Part shown: positions 22,401 to 32,127 of the stretch, one piece after another
Layout of the letters: the number at the start of each line of letters is the position of its first letter
Position numbering within the stretch: the first letter of the stretch is position 1
Source: Xestospongia bergquistia
Taxonomy: Eukaryota > Porifera > Demospongiae > Haplosclerida > Petrosiidae
DNA length: 64,000 bases
Assembly (NCBI GenBank): GCA_963965975.1
Contig: OZ014412.1
Location: 8,556,708-8,620,707, forward strand
Direction of reading: 5' to 3'
Made by a program: the position numbers and the translations under genes
The notes under the pieces: model-generated
The model's input: only the letters and a program-made list of their open reading frames with translations
What the model was told of the DNA's origin: nothing
Database searches by the model: none

Positions 22401-25400
22401 ATGTACTCACATAATGGTTTCCTCATATAGTTAATTAAGCGTCTACACTTTAATTGTTTATAACACTGTCCAATTAAGTATCCATAACATGTATTCTAAT
22501 TAAATTAAATTCCACATTATTGTGGTTATATACTAGATAGTTAATGTATGCTATCACATTATATATATATATATATATGGATTATATGCTAGCACGTTAA
22601 GTGTATAAACATTACATCTGATGATGGTTCTTAGTAAGGACTTGCATATAGCTAGTTTTAGTGTGTCATCGTCTTCATACACATTTATAGTAAATCCATA
22701 TGTTTCCAAAACTCAATCAATGTACTCAACAACCTGCTAATATACAGTACCATATATAGAATTACATTCATGTATGGCAATATACACATGTGAATTACAT
22801 ACTAAAAATTAAACCATCTTATTTACAACAACTACTCTACATAGACTGTTAATAGCCAGGATACTTATAATCCCACAGTCTCATATCATATGAAATGGGA
22901 CTATCACTTTTAACAGTGCTATAGAGTGTAATAGCAGTATATAAGTGAATTACATACTAAAAATCAAACCATTTTACTTACAACAACTACTCTACATAGA
23001 CTGTTAACTTATATAATATTACTAGCTATATCTACCTACATCATATGTTCCTTGAATAAACAATTTAATAGAAGAGGATATCTAGTGTTGTATATATTAA
23101 CTGTTGAATTACATTACTATCCACATCATATACTACTTGAATAAACAATTTAATAGAAGAGGATATCTACTGTTGTATACATTAACTGTTGACTTACATT
23201 ACTATCCACATCATATACTACTTGAATAAACAATTTAGTAGTACAAAATAGAATAAAGGATATCTACTATTCTATATCATACTTGTTCAGGCTTGCCATA
23301 TAGCTAGGATGCCTATAATCCCACAGTCTCATATCACATGAAATGAGACTGTGAGATTTGAAGGGAATTCTGATGGCAAATCTGGACAACACTGTCAAGC
23401 ACTCTATATAGACTGTTTACTAAATTAGTTATATGTGTAATATAAGAGTCTATGTATAGTTGATGACACAATTATTTAGTCTTCTAGTTACTCAAAGTGG
23501 GTAGTAGTAATTTGTTTGGTAAAGGATTTCCCAATAACTCATTTAGTAAACAATAACTGTCTTCTTCTTAGTACTACTAACTTGTTTACTCAAACCATGT
23601 GATGTGGATAGAGATTGCTTATTTAATAAGTTATCTTTACTACTAATTCCACCCACTTTGTATAATATATGGTAAACCACTTAACCAGAAGATTATCTTC
23701 TATAAACAGGCTGTTTACTATGAAGTATACCTCTAGTAGTAGCAATACAACTAACCATTTAGTCTAGTCAATTATATTATGTGGAATATAGTCTAGCTAT
23801 GAAAGTTAAAGCTTAATGTGCAAATGTAATCATAAACTAAATGATTATTTGCTATGTAACCTGATAAAACTGGACAATTGTTTTAACCAAGTCATTGTTC
23901 AATGCATTGCCACACTAAATAGAATGTCTATCATATATAGCTAATTGATATGAATTACAAACTAAATGTATTGTATTTGTTACTTAATATCAGTTATGTA
24001 TATTATTATTCTACTCAGAGTGTAAATTTGGTAATTAGAGAGTGATAACTTAATTAGTTTAAAAAACAATCAGTTTTAACATGACATTTAATCACTCACA
24101 GTAAATTGGTAGTATGTAACAATTGATAATGATAATATTATAGTTCATGACTAGATCAATTTACCTTGTAATAGTCCTTTGATGAAAACATTTAAAAGCT
24201 TTAGGATGAAAGAATTCTATCAGTCTTGTATCTCTATCTTCAATAAGTCCACTGTTCACAGTTCTAGCTTGACCAATAGTGGGTGGACATGGGAAATCAG
24301 AACGCACTTTTTCTAATAATTGTTGACCAATACTAGATGGTTCACTGATAGACCATGCTTTACATGCAGACCATAGTTTAGTACCACTAGATTGTTTATT
24401 GGTTGATACTATCCATATTATATCTGTCCATTGGGTGACTGTCCCTTCTGCTTTATCAAACAAAGTAGGACTTCTATCTTTAGCTTCAATGGAAATAATA
24501 GCAGCATAAACAGATTGATAACTGGAGTGAGATATAATAGGTATTGTGACAGTAGCTGATCCAGTATTAGCTACATCACTGTCTAGTGTGGTCACTTGTT
24601 CTAATGTAGAGACATCATTAGATATCTGGAATATATGTAACTTAATGTCAACAAGTAAATTTAAGGGAGTAATGACATCTTGTAATGGTTTAGTTAGAGA
24701 TACTGTTGACCACATTAATGTAATATTATCTCCTACATGTATAAGTAGTTTATGAGAGCTAATGTCAACATGATTATCATCTTCAATGCGTCCTACAGAT
24801 GAGATGAATCAAAAAATACTTAAAGTTAAAATCATTACTTACGTGAATAAAATGATGATTCCCTTTCATATTTAAATCCATTATGAAACAGTTGTACATT
24901 CACTCTTCCTATCTTTCTTAGTCTAGGTGTAATACATAATACTTGTCTTTGACTAACATAAACACCATCCACTTTAATACCATCAAATAAACAATATAAC
25001 TTATCAGTAGATTTAATATAAGTGGGTCCAGTTAGTATTACTGGTACACCACCTAATATATTACCATACCATGGATTGAGTTGAAGAGCACCTATTAGTA
25101 ACAATAGTAAGAGATAATTAGATTAGATTTATTTGTCTTACCTGTATTGATAATGTTTAGATTCATTCCTGTTAAGTATGTATATCCTTCAGAATTGAGA
25201 AAATAATAGTATTTCATACTTCCATATCCAATTACACTAAGACCAGCAGTAATATCAGTATGATGTAAAACATGAGGTAGAATGTCATCAAACTTATGAA
25301 CTGTTCCATATCCTATAATGTCACCATTATTATCATGAATGGGTTGCCAGTCCCAGTTATAAGGTTTATCATCTAATAGAACATCAGTTATGTTAGTTGT

Positions 25401-26687
25401 TGCAATTTGAATGTAATGATGATCAAACCAGTCAATCAATGAAGTGTTCAGTGGTACATAGACCACTTTATTAATGTACTGTTCTATAGGAGGTATCACA
25501 CTCAGGGTTTCATGTAAGAATGAATAGTTATAATAGGAGTATCTTACATGACCTTCTGAAACAAGTTGAGATACAAGTATTGGTTTATCAGATTCAATGG
25601 TACAAAAGGTAACTGGATCAATGTAAGCATTTGTAAAGTTCCAGTCACCGGGAAATGTCAAAAATGTGGTATTAATTAATGTATTGTTACAAGTTTGAGT
25701 GATAGTAGTTTCTCCTTCAGAGGCCACAATCTTTGTATAGTGCTGCACTGATGCTTCACGAAATGGTACAAGGAGGAACTTTTTACCCCAAGTCACTGTC
25801 GGAGGGATCTGCTCTGTAACATAATCACAAAACCACCACCGCCACCACCAGTCATTTTGTGAGAAGTACACATTAAACCACCATTGTTGATTTGATACTA
25901 TACCACACTCATGTCCACTGATAACTGTTAAAGGTTTATTTGAAATAATTTGAGTACCAGTTAGATCATCTGCAGCTCCAATCAGAAGTGTTTGCATCAA
26001 ATGTAGTCTAATGGTATAGGTATTGTCAGCATTGATAATAATAGTTGGATTGCTTGGATTTTGAGGGTCTTCTGGAACCTCTATCATCTGTGTAGGTACA
26101 ATAGTTATAGTAGTGTTGTCCTCATTTCCAACTAAAAGAAACAGACTCTGGTCTCCCCACCAGCTATCTAAAGATACCACATAATATTCATATCGTTGTA
26201 GTCCCATATTGATGTATGGATATGCTAAGTATTCAGCATTCAATTCATAGTCCACAGACATCACAACAACTGATATAGGAGTGTTGTCATCATTGGAATA
26301 GATATGAATTCCTTTGAATCGTTCTGAATAATTTCCATGACGTGGTTCAACATTATCAGGTAGTATTACAAGAACAGGACTATCAACAGATACATTACCA
26401 GTGTAGCACCAACCTGTACTATTGTGGTTCCATCCAATACCTAACTCTACTGTGAAGTTAACTGGCTGGACTGATAGTGTAGTAATGGTGAGTTCTCTTC
26501 TATAGTGCCAATATGACCTCAGTATACCAACATAGAAATGAACTCCATATGTAGAAAGCTGACCTTTGGTTATCTTAGGAAAATATACAGAAATCACTGT
26601 TGAAGAAAATAATGTAACATCACTTGATTACTAGTTAATGATCAACTTACAGACTGAAGTTAACAGAACAGTGTAGACTAGCTTCAT
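19417..26687 (-). CDS. Receptor R1: IgGFc-TIG-AMOP-VWD-EGF(7)-TM, tyrosine tail, 1510 aa
   Basis: Sixteen exons join in phase (4533 nt). Residues 1-17 are a signal peptide ([19 protein letters not shown]). An IgGFc-binding domain (~20-490; [39 protein letters not shown]) is encoded by one 1455-nt exon (26596-25142). It is followed by an IPT/TIG-like domain (~497-580; exon 25091-24843). AMOP (~722-830) has ACKAW, FPCPP and [12 protein letters not shown], split over exons 24792-24165 and 22210-21951. The VWD domain (21817-21251) starts [10 protein letters not shown] Cys-bearing linker exon (21201-20944) precedes seven EGF exons of alternating 96 and 123 nt (20894-19822). The TM exon is 19788-19645 and the tail exon 19598-19417. 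The tail holds [16 protein letters not shown] (ITIM-like) and YSYLY. AMOP-VWD-EGF order recalls MUC4, and the N-terminus recalls FCGBP. A cell-surface recognition or mucin-like role is inferred. Confidence 0.9.
22790..23275. repeat. Local repeats in the long AMOP intron of R1
   Basis: The 1954-bp intron splitting the AMOP domain contains three tandem copies of an ~82-bp unit (~23030-23270; ATCATATACTACTTGAATAA, AGAGGATATCTACTG). It also holds a direct duplication of GTGAATTACATACTAAAAAT and flanking bases (22790 and 22946). A CCCACAGTCTCATATCA segment occurs twice (22873, 23317). No coding content. Confidence 0.75.
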
Positions 26688-26745
26688 TTTGATTATCTCT
26701 TCCAATATGGACAAACAAGTGCACTCTTATAAATACAGTAGTAAG
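26688..26745 (-). promoter_or_regulatory. Conserved core promoter of R1
   Basis: Upstream of the R1 start the minus strand reads TATTTATAAGAGTGCACTTG, then TTTGTCCATATTGGAAGAG, then the 5' leader. The same TATA-like TTTATAAGAG, GTGCACTTG and CCATATTGGA blocks occur at matching distances before R2, R3 (with CCATTTTGG-type change) and R4, while sequence further upstream is less conserved. This suggests shared transcriptional control of the array. It is a reading of conservation among copies, not experimental. Confidence 0.5.
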
Positions 26746-28104
26746 TTTTCAATGGCTTCAGTATTATCACTATACCACATTATGTGATAACATACTTAAC
26801 TGTACATTAGTAATAATGTATGCATAGTAAGTTATTAATATAGTGCTAATATAATGTTGATAGTTTATCAAAATAAAAATTACAATAACATTATATAAGT
26901 GGTCTAGAGTAATTTATAATTTGTTTTTTGACAAATAATAAACTATAAATCAATTTACACAAAGTCTAATATAATGAAACTAACTACAGTATATAATGTA
27001 CTGGTATTATATGTCATAGTACATGTTAACTAGTTTGACTATATAACCCTCTCCCTCAATAGAGTAACTAAAATCTAATTGTGTTCTTGTGGTTCATTTT
27101 GTATTATAGTTGAGAAGATCAATACGAGTGACTATACAATGTATATGTTGTGTTTTTTATAATAGCTCCTCACAAGTAACTATGAGAGAGAGAGAGAATC
27201 AATTGAGATTTATAAAACAAGTGGCATCAATGTCTCATATAATAAACACTTACTTGTTGTTGTGTCCTAGTAATTACAAGAAAGTGATTACAATTGAGAA
27301 CATGAGAGAGATGACCCAATGGAATAGCAATATCTAACTATGAGAATTATATCTATTATTACAATTCCAACAATATTAACTGACCATTTAAAATTGTTTG
27401 TAAAGGACTTTAGTAACTGGATCTGAGGACTTTACAGTACCTTTTAACATTTTGGATGTCATGTTAGTCAGTGTGACCACACCCTCTACTTCACTATTAA
27501 TAGACAAAGACAGTCAGTACATAACAATACAGTTATAATTGTAAATGTTCTTGTTGTTCATAATAATACATGTAATTAATAGAACAATATACTATAATAT
27601 AATATGACCTATATGTATATAAATTATATATTACTATTACATGTATTGTACATGTATAGTTGTCTTAATTAGTCTTGTTATGAGGTCAACTTTATTATTG
27701 GTAATAAATACAATATATCACACTTATAATATATGTATATATAATATTGTTATTAAATAGTGAGTGTGATATATACCCATTCTTGTCTACCACTGACATT
27801 TGATCAATAGCTTCAGATCCTAATATCTTAACAGTATCACTACAAGACACATCAGATTGAACTGTTATTGGACGAGATATTTCTAGGACACTTATAGGTT
27901 GTTTCCACCACATAACAGAGAGAAGAAAATGTATTAGACAATGTATAGCCAGTCAATAAATATACTATTACCATTTGTCTTTATCAGATTATCAACCATC
28001 CAATCATCATTGATAAATTTGGTACTATCATAATACAAACACCAATGTTATACCAGTAATAACATTAATAGACAAAAGTCTATCATATCTACTAATACAT
28101 ATAT

Positions 28105-29939
28105 GGGATGTCGTTTGTGTCAAAATTCAGACCGAAGTCGATGTTTAGTAAATATCAATGTCAAGGGAAGACCGAGATCGAAGTAACACTAGATTAAAAC
28201 TGCGCCTACTTTGAAGAACGGGCACGTGGCATACTATCATAAGTGACACAAACGACACCCCATATTGGTTTCCTAATGGCATCTGCTCAGGAATTGCAAG
28301 AGGTGCTCGCATCAGCAATGATGCACGTTCTGAGAGAAAGAGGGACACTACCACCCTCAGCTGATAATCAGGCTGATCTGCCTAGGTTAGTTCTAAAGCC
28401 ATGGTGTTCATTATTTAGAACGTAATGTAATTATACCATAGAACACCAGGCAGGCCGGCTATTGATGTTGACATTCATGACATTGAGTATCTTAGAGGTT
28501 TACAGTTCTCGTGGACTAAAATTGTGAAAATTCTAGGGATCAGTCGCTCTACACTATATAGGCGACTTGATGAAGAGAGTATGTCCAGGGAGACCACATT
28601 TACCCATATAAGTGATATCCAGCTTGACCAGGAAATAGAAACTAAAAGTGTACACCCTAATGATGGTGAATGTATGATAATTGGCCATCTTATGAAGAAA
28701 GGTATTATAGTTCAAAGGGCAAGAATCAGGGCGTCAATACATCGTGTAGATCCTGTAAATACAGCCATTATCAATGTACAGAGACGTGTATATCATGTGG
28801 AAGGGCCAAATTGCTTGTGGCATATAGATACTCATCACAAACTGATCAGGTGGAGGTTTGTAATAGTAATACAAGGGAGTATCGATGGCTACTCACGTAC
28901 ACTTGTCTTTTTACAATGCTCAGATAACAACCGGGCCATCACAGATTTATCTGCATTTGTTAGTGCTGTTCACCATTACGGTCTACCTGAGAGAGTTTGA
29001 ACCGACCTGAGTGGAGAAAATGTGGATATTTGGAGGTATATGCATGGTTGAACAGCATGAAAGTAATTTAGCTGTGATCACAGGGTGTTCAACACATAAT
29101 GAAAGAATTGAAAGGATGTGGAGGGATGTTTTTCGTTGTGTGGGTGTATTGTTTTATAATACATTTCGTCAATTAGAAGATGACAATGAATTTAGTACTC
29201 TTAATGAAGTTGACATGTTTTGCTTGCATTTTGTTTTTCTTAAGAGAATTAACTGTGCTCTCAAGTCATTTGCTGAATCATGGAATAACCACCCTATATC
29301 TACAGAACACAACTTAACTCCTAATGAACTGTTTGTTGAAGGTGCACTACAACAAGATGCTTCAACAGTGCCCTCTCACCCTACTGGAGTCACACTACCA
29401 GTAGCTCGTGATCACATTCAGGTTCCAAGGTCATCATTTTTTCCTTGCATTGTTCTTAAAACTCATCTTGATCAAGTTGATCAACTAAGGGACACAGATA
29501 ACTTTGGAATTGATATATACTTGGAAGTTGTACAGGTTGTTGGACAACATCTTAAACATGGATGCAGTGATTGTTACATAAACTAATTTGTTTTAATCAA
29601 TATATTGTTGATGTTAATTTTACTTTGTTTTTTCAAATCAATTTTCTTTTAAAAACATGTACATATGTTATGTACATGCATCAATTTTTTGGTATAAGTA
29701 TTACCATGGCCACCTGTGTTTTCCAAATTAGTCAGTACCTTAGAGAGTACTCCTGTGAGAACATCTTGGAGCATTTTCTCAGCCATGATAGTATGCCATG
29801 TGCCTGTTCTTCAAAGTAGGCGCAGTTTTAATCTAAATTAGTGTTACTTTTTATGGTAAACATCACTGTCAGTCTTCCCTCAACATCGATATTTACTAAA
29901 CATCGACTTCGGTCTGAATTTTGACACAAATGGCACCCC
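28105..29939 (+). mobile_element. Integrase-type DNA transposon with ~150-bp inverted repeats
   Basis: The left end GGGATGTCGTTTGTGTCAAA and right end (reverse complement GGGGTGCCATTTGTGTCAAA) continue as imperfect inverted repeats for ~150 bp, including TTCAGACCGAAGTCGATGTT and TAAAACTGCGCCTACTTT on both sides. Flanks are ATATAT (left) and ATATAC (right), compatible with a 6-bp target duplication with one change. It encodes one spliced HTH plus DDE integrase-core protein. Size, long TIRs, 6-bp duplication and transposase type fit IS3EU-like elements, with Ginger-like as an alternative. An extra inverted copy of the terminus occurs at ~28241-28266. It inserted into an intron of the CBS relic. 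Confidence 0.85.
28276..29586 (+). pseudogene. DDE integrase-like transposase, two lesions
   Basis: Exon 1 (28276-28385, MASAQELQEVLASAMMHVLR) is joined after a 56-bp intron (GTTAGT…CCATAG) to exon 2 from 28442. A helix-turn-helix (SWTKIVKILGISRSTLYRRL) precedes the rve-like core. Its parts are WHIDTHHK (first acidic residue), DLSGENVDIW (second) and THNERIERMWRDV (third, Glu), then INCALKSFAESWNNHP and NLTPNELF. An in-frame TGA (28998-29000) replaces a codon just before DLSGEN, consistent with a CGA to TGA change. About 45 bp later a small insertion near ATGCATGG shifts the frame, so the rest is read from 29011-29586. Apart from these two lesions it looks complete, implying a fairly recent insertion. 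Confidence 0.85.
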
Positions 29940-30429
29940 ATATACATATATATGTACATGTATTGTATAATATACTGACATATAATTTCTGACAGAGTCT
30001 GGTAAAAGAACTACACAACGTTGTCCTTTTTGTAACTTCTGAGCAGCTTTTACAGCTGTAGCCACAGAACTACCACTAGAACCACCTACATGTGAGGAGG
30101 AATACGTTAAGACTACTTCTAAAGTTTGTGAACTCATTGTTAGTACATGTACTATTAGTCTAAACATAGAACTGTACAAGTAGTGGAATAAATATAACAT
30201 TCATAAGTGACAATATCAATTAAACTGACTACAATTGCCTTAAATATATGAAACTCAATAAATAATATATAATACATGTACATGTTTGTTTTAATCACAC
30301 TCTATTTATTAGTAGATGATTCTAATTTTACTTTAAAAAGTACATATCACATAATAGTCCTTCTTTACATTTGATAATTCACCAAGCAAAGTCAAACTTT
30401 CAGCATCTCCAGTTCCTGATTTTGGTCGT

Positions 30430-30555
30430 ATATTGTAAAAACCGAGGACAGACATTTATTTCCGTATTGGAAGTCGAGGACAGAAATTCCAACTCCGTAT
30501 AACCCCGTTTGTTTGAAATTGGAAATAGGAATTGGAATGTCCGTCTGAGGCTTCC
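30430..30555. other. GC-richer insert of unknown origin in CBS relic
   Basis: Between CBS relic sequence and the 30560 array flank lies ~125 bp of distinctly GC-richer DNA with a repeated GAGGACAGACAT / GAGGACAGAAAT motif and ATTGGAAATAGGAATTGGAA. It is absent from the homologous place near 18.6 kb. It may be a fragment of a mobile element; no terminal repeats were identified. Confidence 0.4.
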
Positions 30556-30559
30556 GTAG

Positions 30560-30790
30560 TATCCTCACTATAAGAGCAAAGTTACTTTTATATTTTCTTT
30601 ATTCTCTTTATCAGGTTTTAGAGTACAAAATGACATGAAATAGAATGTTGTTTCCAGGTATCATTGAATGAGGAATAAATATATATATATATGTCTTGCA
30701 ACTATAAATAGAGTTAAAAATAGTATACAACTGTTTACCCTGGCTATTTTCCGTTACAAAAATGATGTAAGACTGATCAAATAGTGCATT
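30560..30790. repeat. Array-unit flank, second copy (see 18600-18835)
   Basis: Diverged copy of 18600-18835 with a small AT-microsatellite gain (ATATATATAT near 30681) and a short insertion around 30715-30760. The homology is broken at ~30795 by a hAT relic and resumes at ~31500. Confidence 0.7.
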
Positions 30791-30794
30791 GTCA

Positions 30795-31255
30795 ATGGCT
30801 TAGATGTAGGAACAGGGGGCACATGCCCCCTCCCCCCAATATTTTTGGTATGTTGTGAGATAGTTTCAGTGTGCAAACCATTTGAACATTATGAATTAAA
30901 TTGAAAGTAGCAAAACAATGCTATCAGGAGTGTACCACTTAATACAAATCTTCATCACTATACCAGTCACAACAGCCACAGCAGAGCGGACATTTTCTTC
31001 ATTAAAAAAGCTTAAAACCTTTCTTAGATCTACGATGACACAGCTCCAGTTAAACGCACTTATTCTGATGTATGTTCACAGAGATTTAACTGAATCAATG
31101 GACCTTACTGATATTGCAGGAAGTTTTGTCAGTGTAAATGACAGAAGAAGGTTTTATTTTGGTTGTTTTTGAAATACTTCATTGTTAAACTGAACAATGT
31201 TAAAATGTTACATATGTGCCCCCCCAATGACAAAATTGTTCCTATACGTAAACCT
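30795..31255 (+). mobile_element. hAT transposon relic with transposase C-terminus
   Basis: The plus strand at 30918-31172 reads a typical hAT dimerisation region (VTTATAERTFSSLKKLKTFL, then RSTMTQLQLNALILMYVHRD). Flanking sequences form imperfect inverted ends: TAGGAACA…GGGGGCACATG on the left and the complement of TTGTTCCTA and CATATGTGCCCCCCC on the right. The rest of the transposase is missing, so this is an internally deleted copy. It interrupts array-unit sequence that is continuous near 18.83 kb. No 8-bp target duplication could be identified with confidence. Confidence 0.75.
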
Positions 31256-31494
31256 ATGCTGAATGTGAGGCTATGATATATAAAATAGTACAATAGTATA
31301 GAACAATGCATGATGTTCTATAAGTCTTTGTTAAGCAAAGTAATTGGTTGTGATAGGAAATGTTGTTATAGTCTTTAAAAAACCTAGAGACTTATCAATT
31401 TACATTTACATGTACTGGGAAACTCTAGTTTCATTAAATATTTAAAGTGATCTAGATTACTTAAACAAATTCTCAACTTTTGAAAAAGACCACT

Positions 31495-31800
31495 ATCATG
31501 ATCAGTGTTTCATGTAGAAATGAAAGGTTATAACAGGATTCTCTTACATATGCTTCTGAAAGAAGTTGAGATACAAGTATTGGCTTATCAGATTCAATGG
31601 TACAACAGGTAACTGGATCAAAGTTCAAGCAACCAGGCAGGAAGTCTCAAAATGTGGTGTTAATTAATGTATTGTTACAAGTTTGAGTAGTTTCTCCTTC
31701 AAAGGTCACAATGTTTGTATAGTACTGCACTAATAGTACAAGGAAGAACTCTCTATTAGTTGGATTTGCTCTGTTACATACACACAAAACAACAAGAACA
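31495..31800 (-). pseudogene. IgGFc-binding domain fragment (receptor relic, 3' of R2)
   Basis: Diverged relic of the IgGFc exon with small indels, parallel to 18843-19100. The blocks ACAAGTATTGGCTTATCAGA, TTAATTAATGTATTGTTACA and TTGTATAGTACTGCAC are recognisable against R1-R4, but the frame is broken repeatedly. It also retains the TTTCATGTAGAAATGAAAGG part that is missing at 18.84 kb. Confidence 0.75.
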
Positions 31801-32127
31801 ACCACCACTGGTCTTGTGATTGCATTCCACCATCACTGATCTCATACCATATGTATACAGTTTGTAAGGAGAAGAGTTTATTTCTCTTTGTTGGAAATTA
31901 AAACAAAGGTACTATAACTATTGTACTTAGCTACAAAGATGATAGAGGATTATAATGACAAGACTACTGTTGATGAACACAAACGCAAAATAACTTCTTT
32001 ATGTTGTAACAACAACAACAATAATAATAACAATAATTGTATTATATTTTTATTCACTTTTAGATTTTATACAAACACATTTTCACTAAAAAATTATTGG
32101 TAATTAATTATATTGTTAATATTGACA

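Larger units (their letters stand above)
27199..30422 (-). pseudogene. CBS: Cystathionine beta-synthase partial gene (relic 2), interrupted by a transposon
   Basis: Minus-strand exons cover the C-terminal half of CBS in order. They read GTGDAESLTLLGEL (~30422-30345), [16 protein letters not shown]…[13 protein letters not shown] (30089-~29985), TKFINDDWMVDNL (28024-27972), WWKQPISVLEISRPITVQSD (~27911-27775), SHVLNCNHFLVITRTQQQ (~27310-27256) and DIDATCFINLN with stop at 27199. These match human CBS in order (…GGSAGS…, [15 protein letters not shown]…). The N-terminal PLP-lysine half is absent. The acceptor before WWKQ reads AT where sister copies at 18.3 and 39.4 kb have AG (position 27912). 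A 1.8-kb DNA transposon (28105-29939) sits in the intron after SVRNYM. I judge it non-functional. Confidence 0.8.

Noticed and set aside
24546..24755. Plus-strand open frame of 69 codons, with counterparts at 36570-36779 and 48404-48613
   Set aside because: Antisense shadow of the conserved AMOP-preceding exon of R1-R3; conservation follows from the minus-strand coding sequence.
28670..28927. Plus-strand frame of 85 codons inside the transposon
   Set aside because: Overlaps the HTH-DDE frame out of phase and lacks any domain; a shadow.
27199..30422. Functional cystathionine beta-synthase gene
   Set aside because: The N-terminal half with the PLP-binding lysine is missing, one acceptor is mutated from AG to AT, and a transposon sits in an intron.
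30795..31255. Intact hAT transposon
   Set aside because: Only the C-terminal dimerisation part of the transposase remains and no 8-bp target duplication could be matched.
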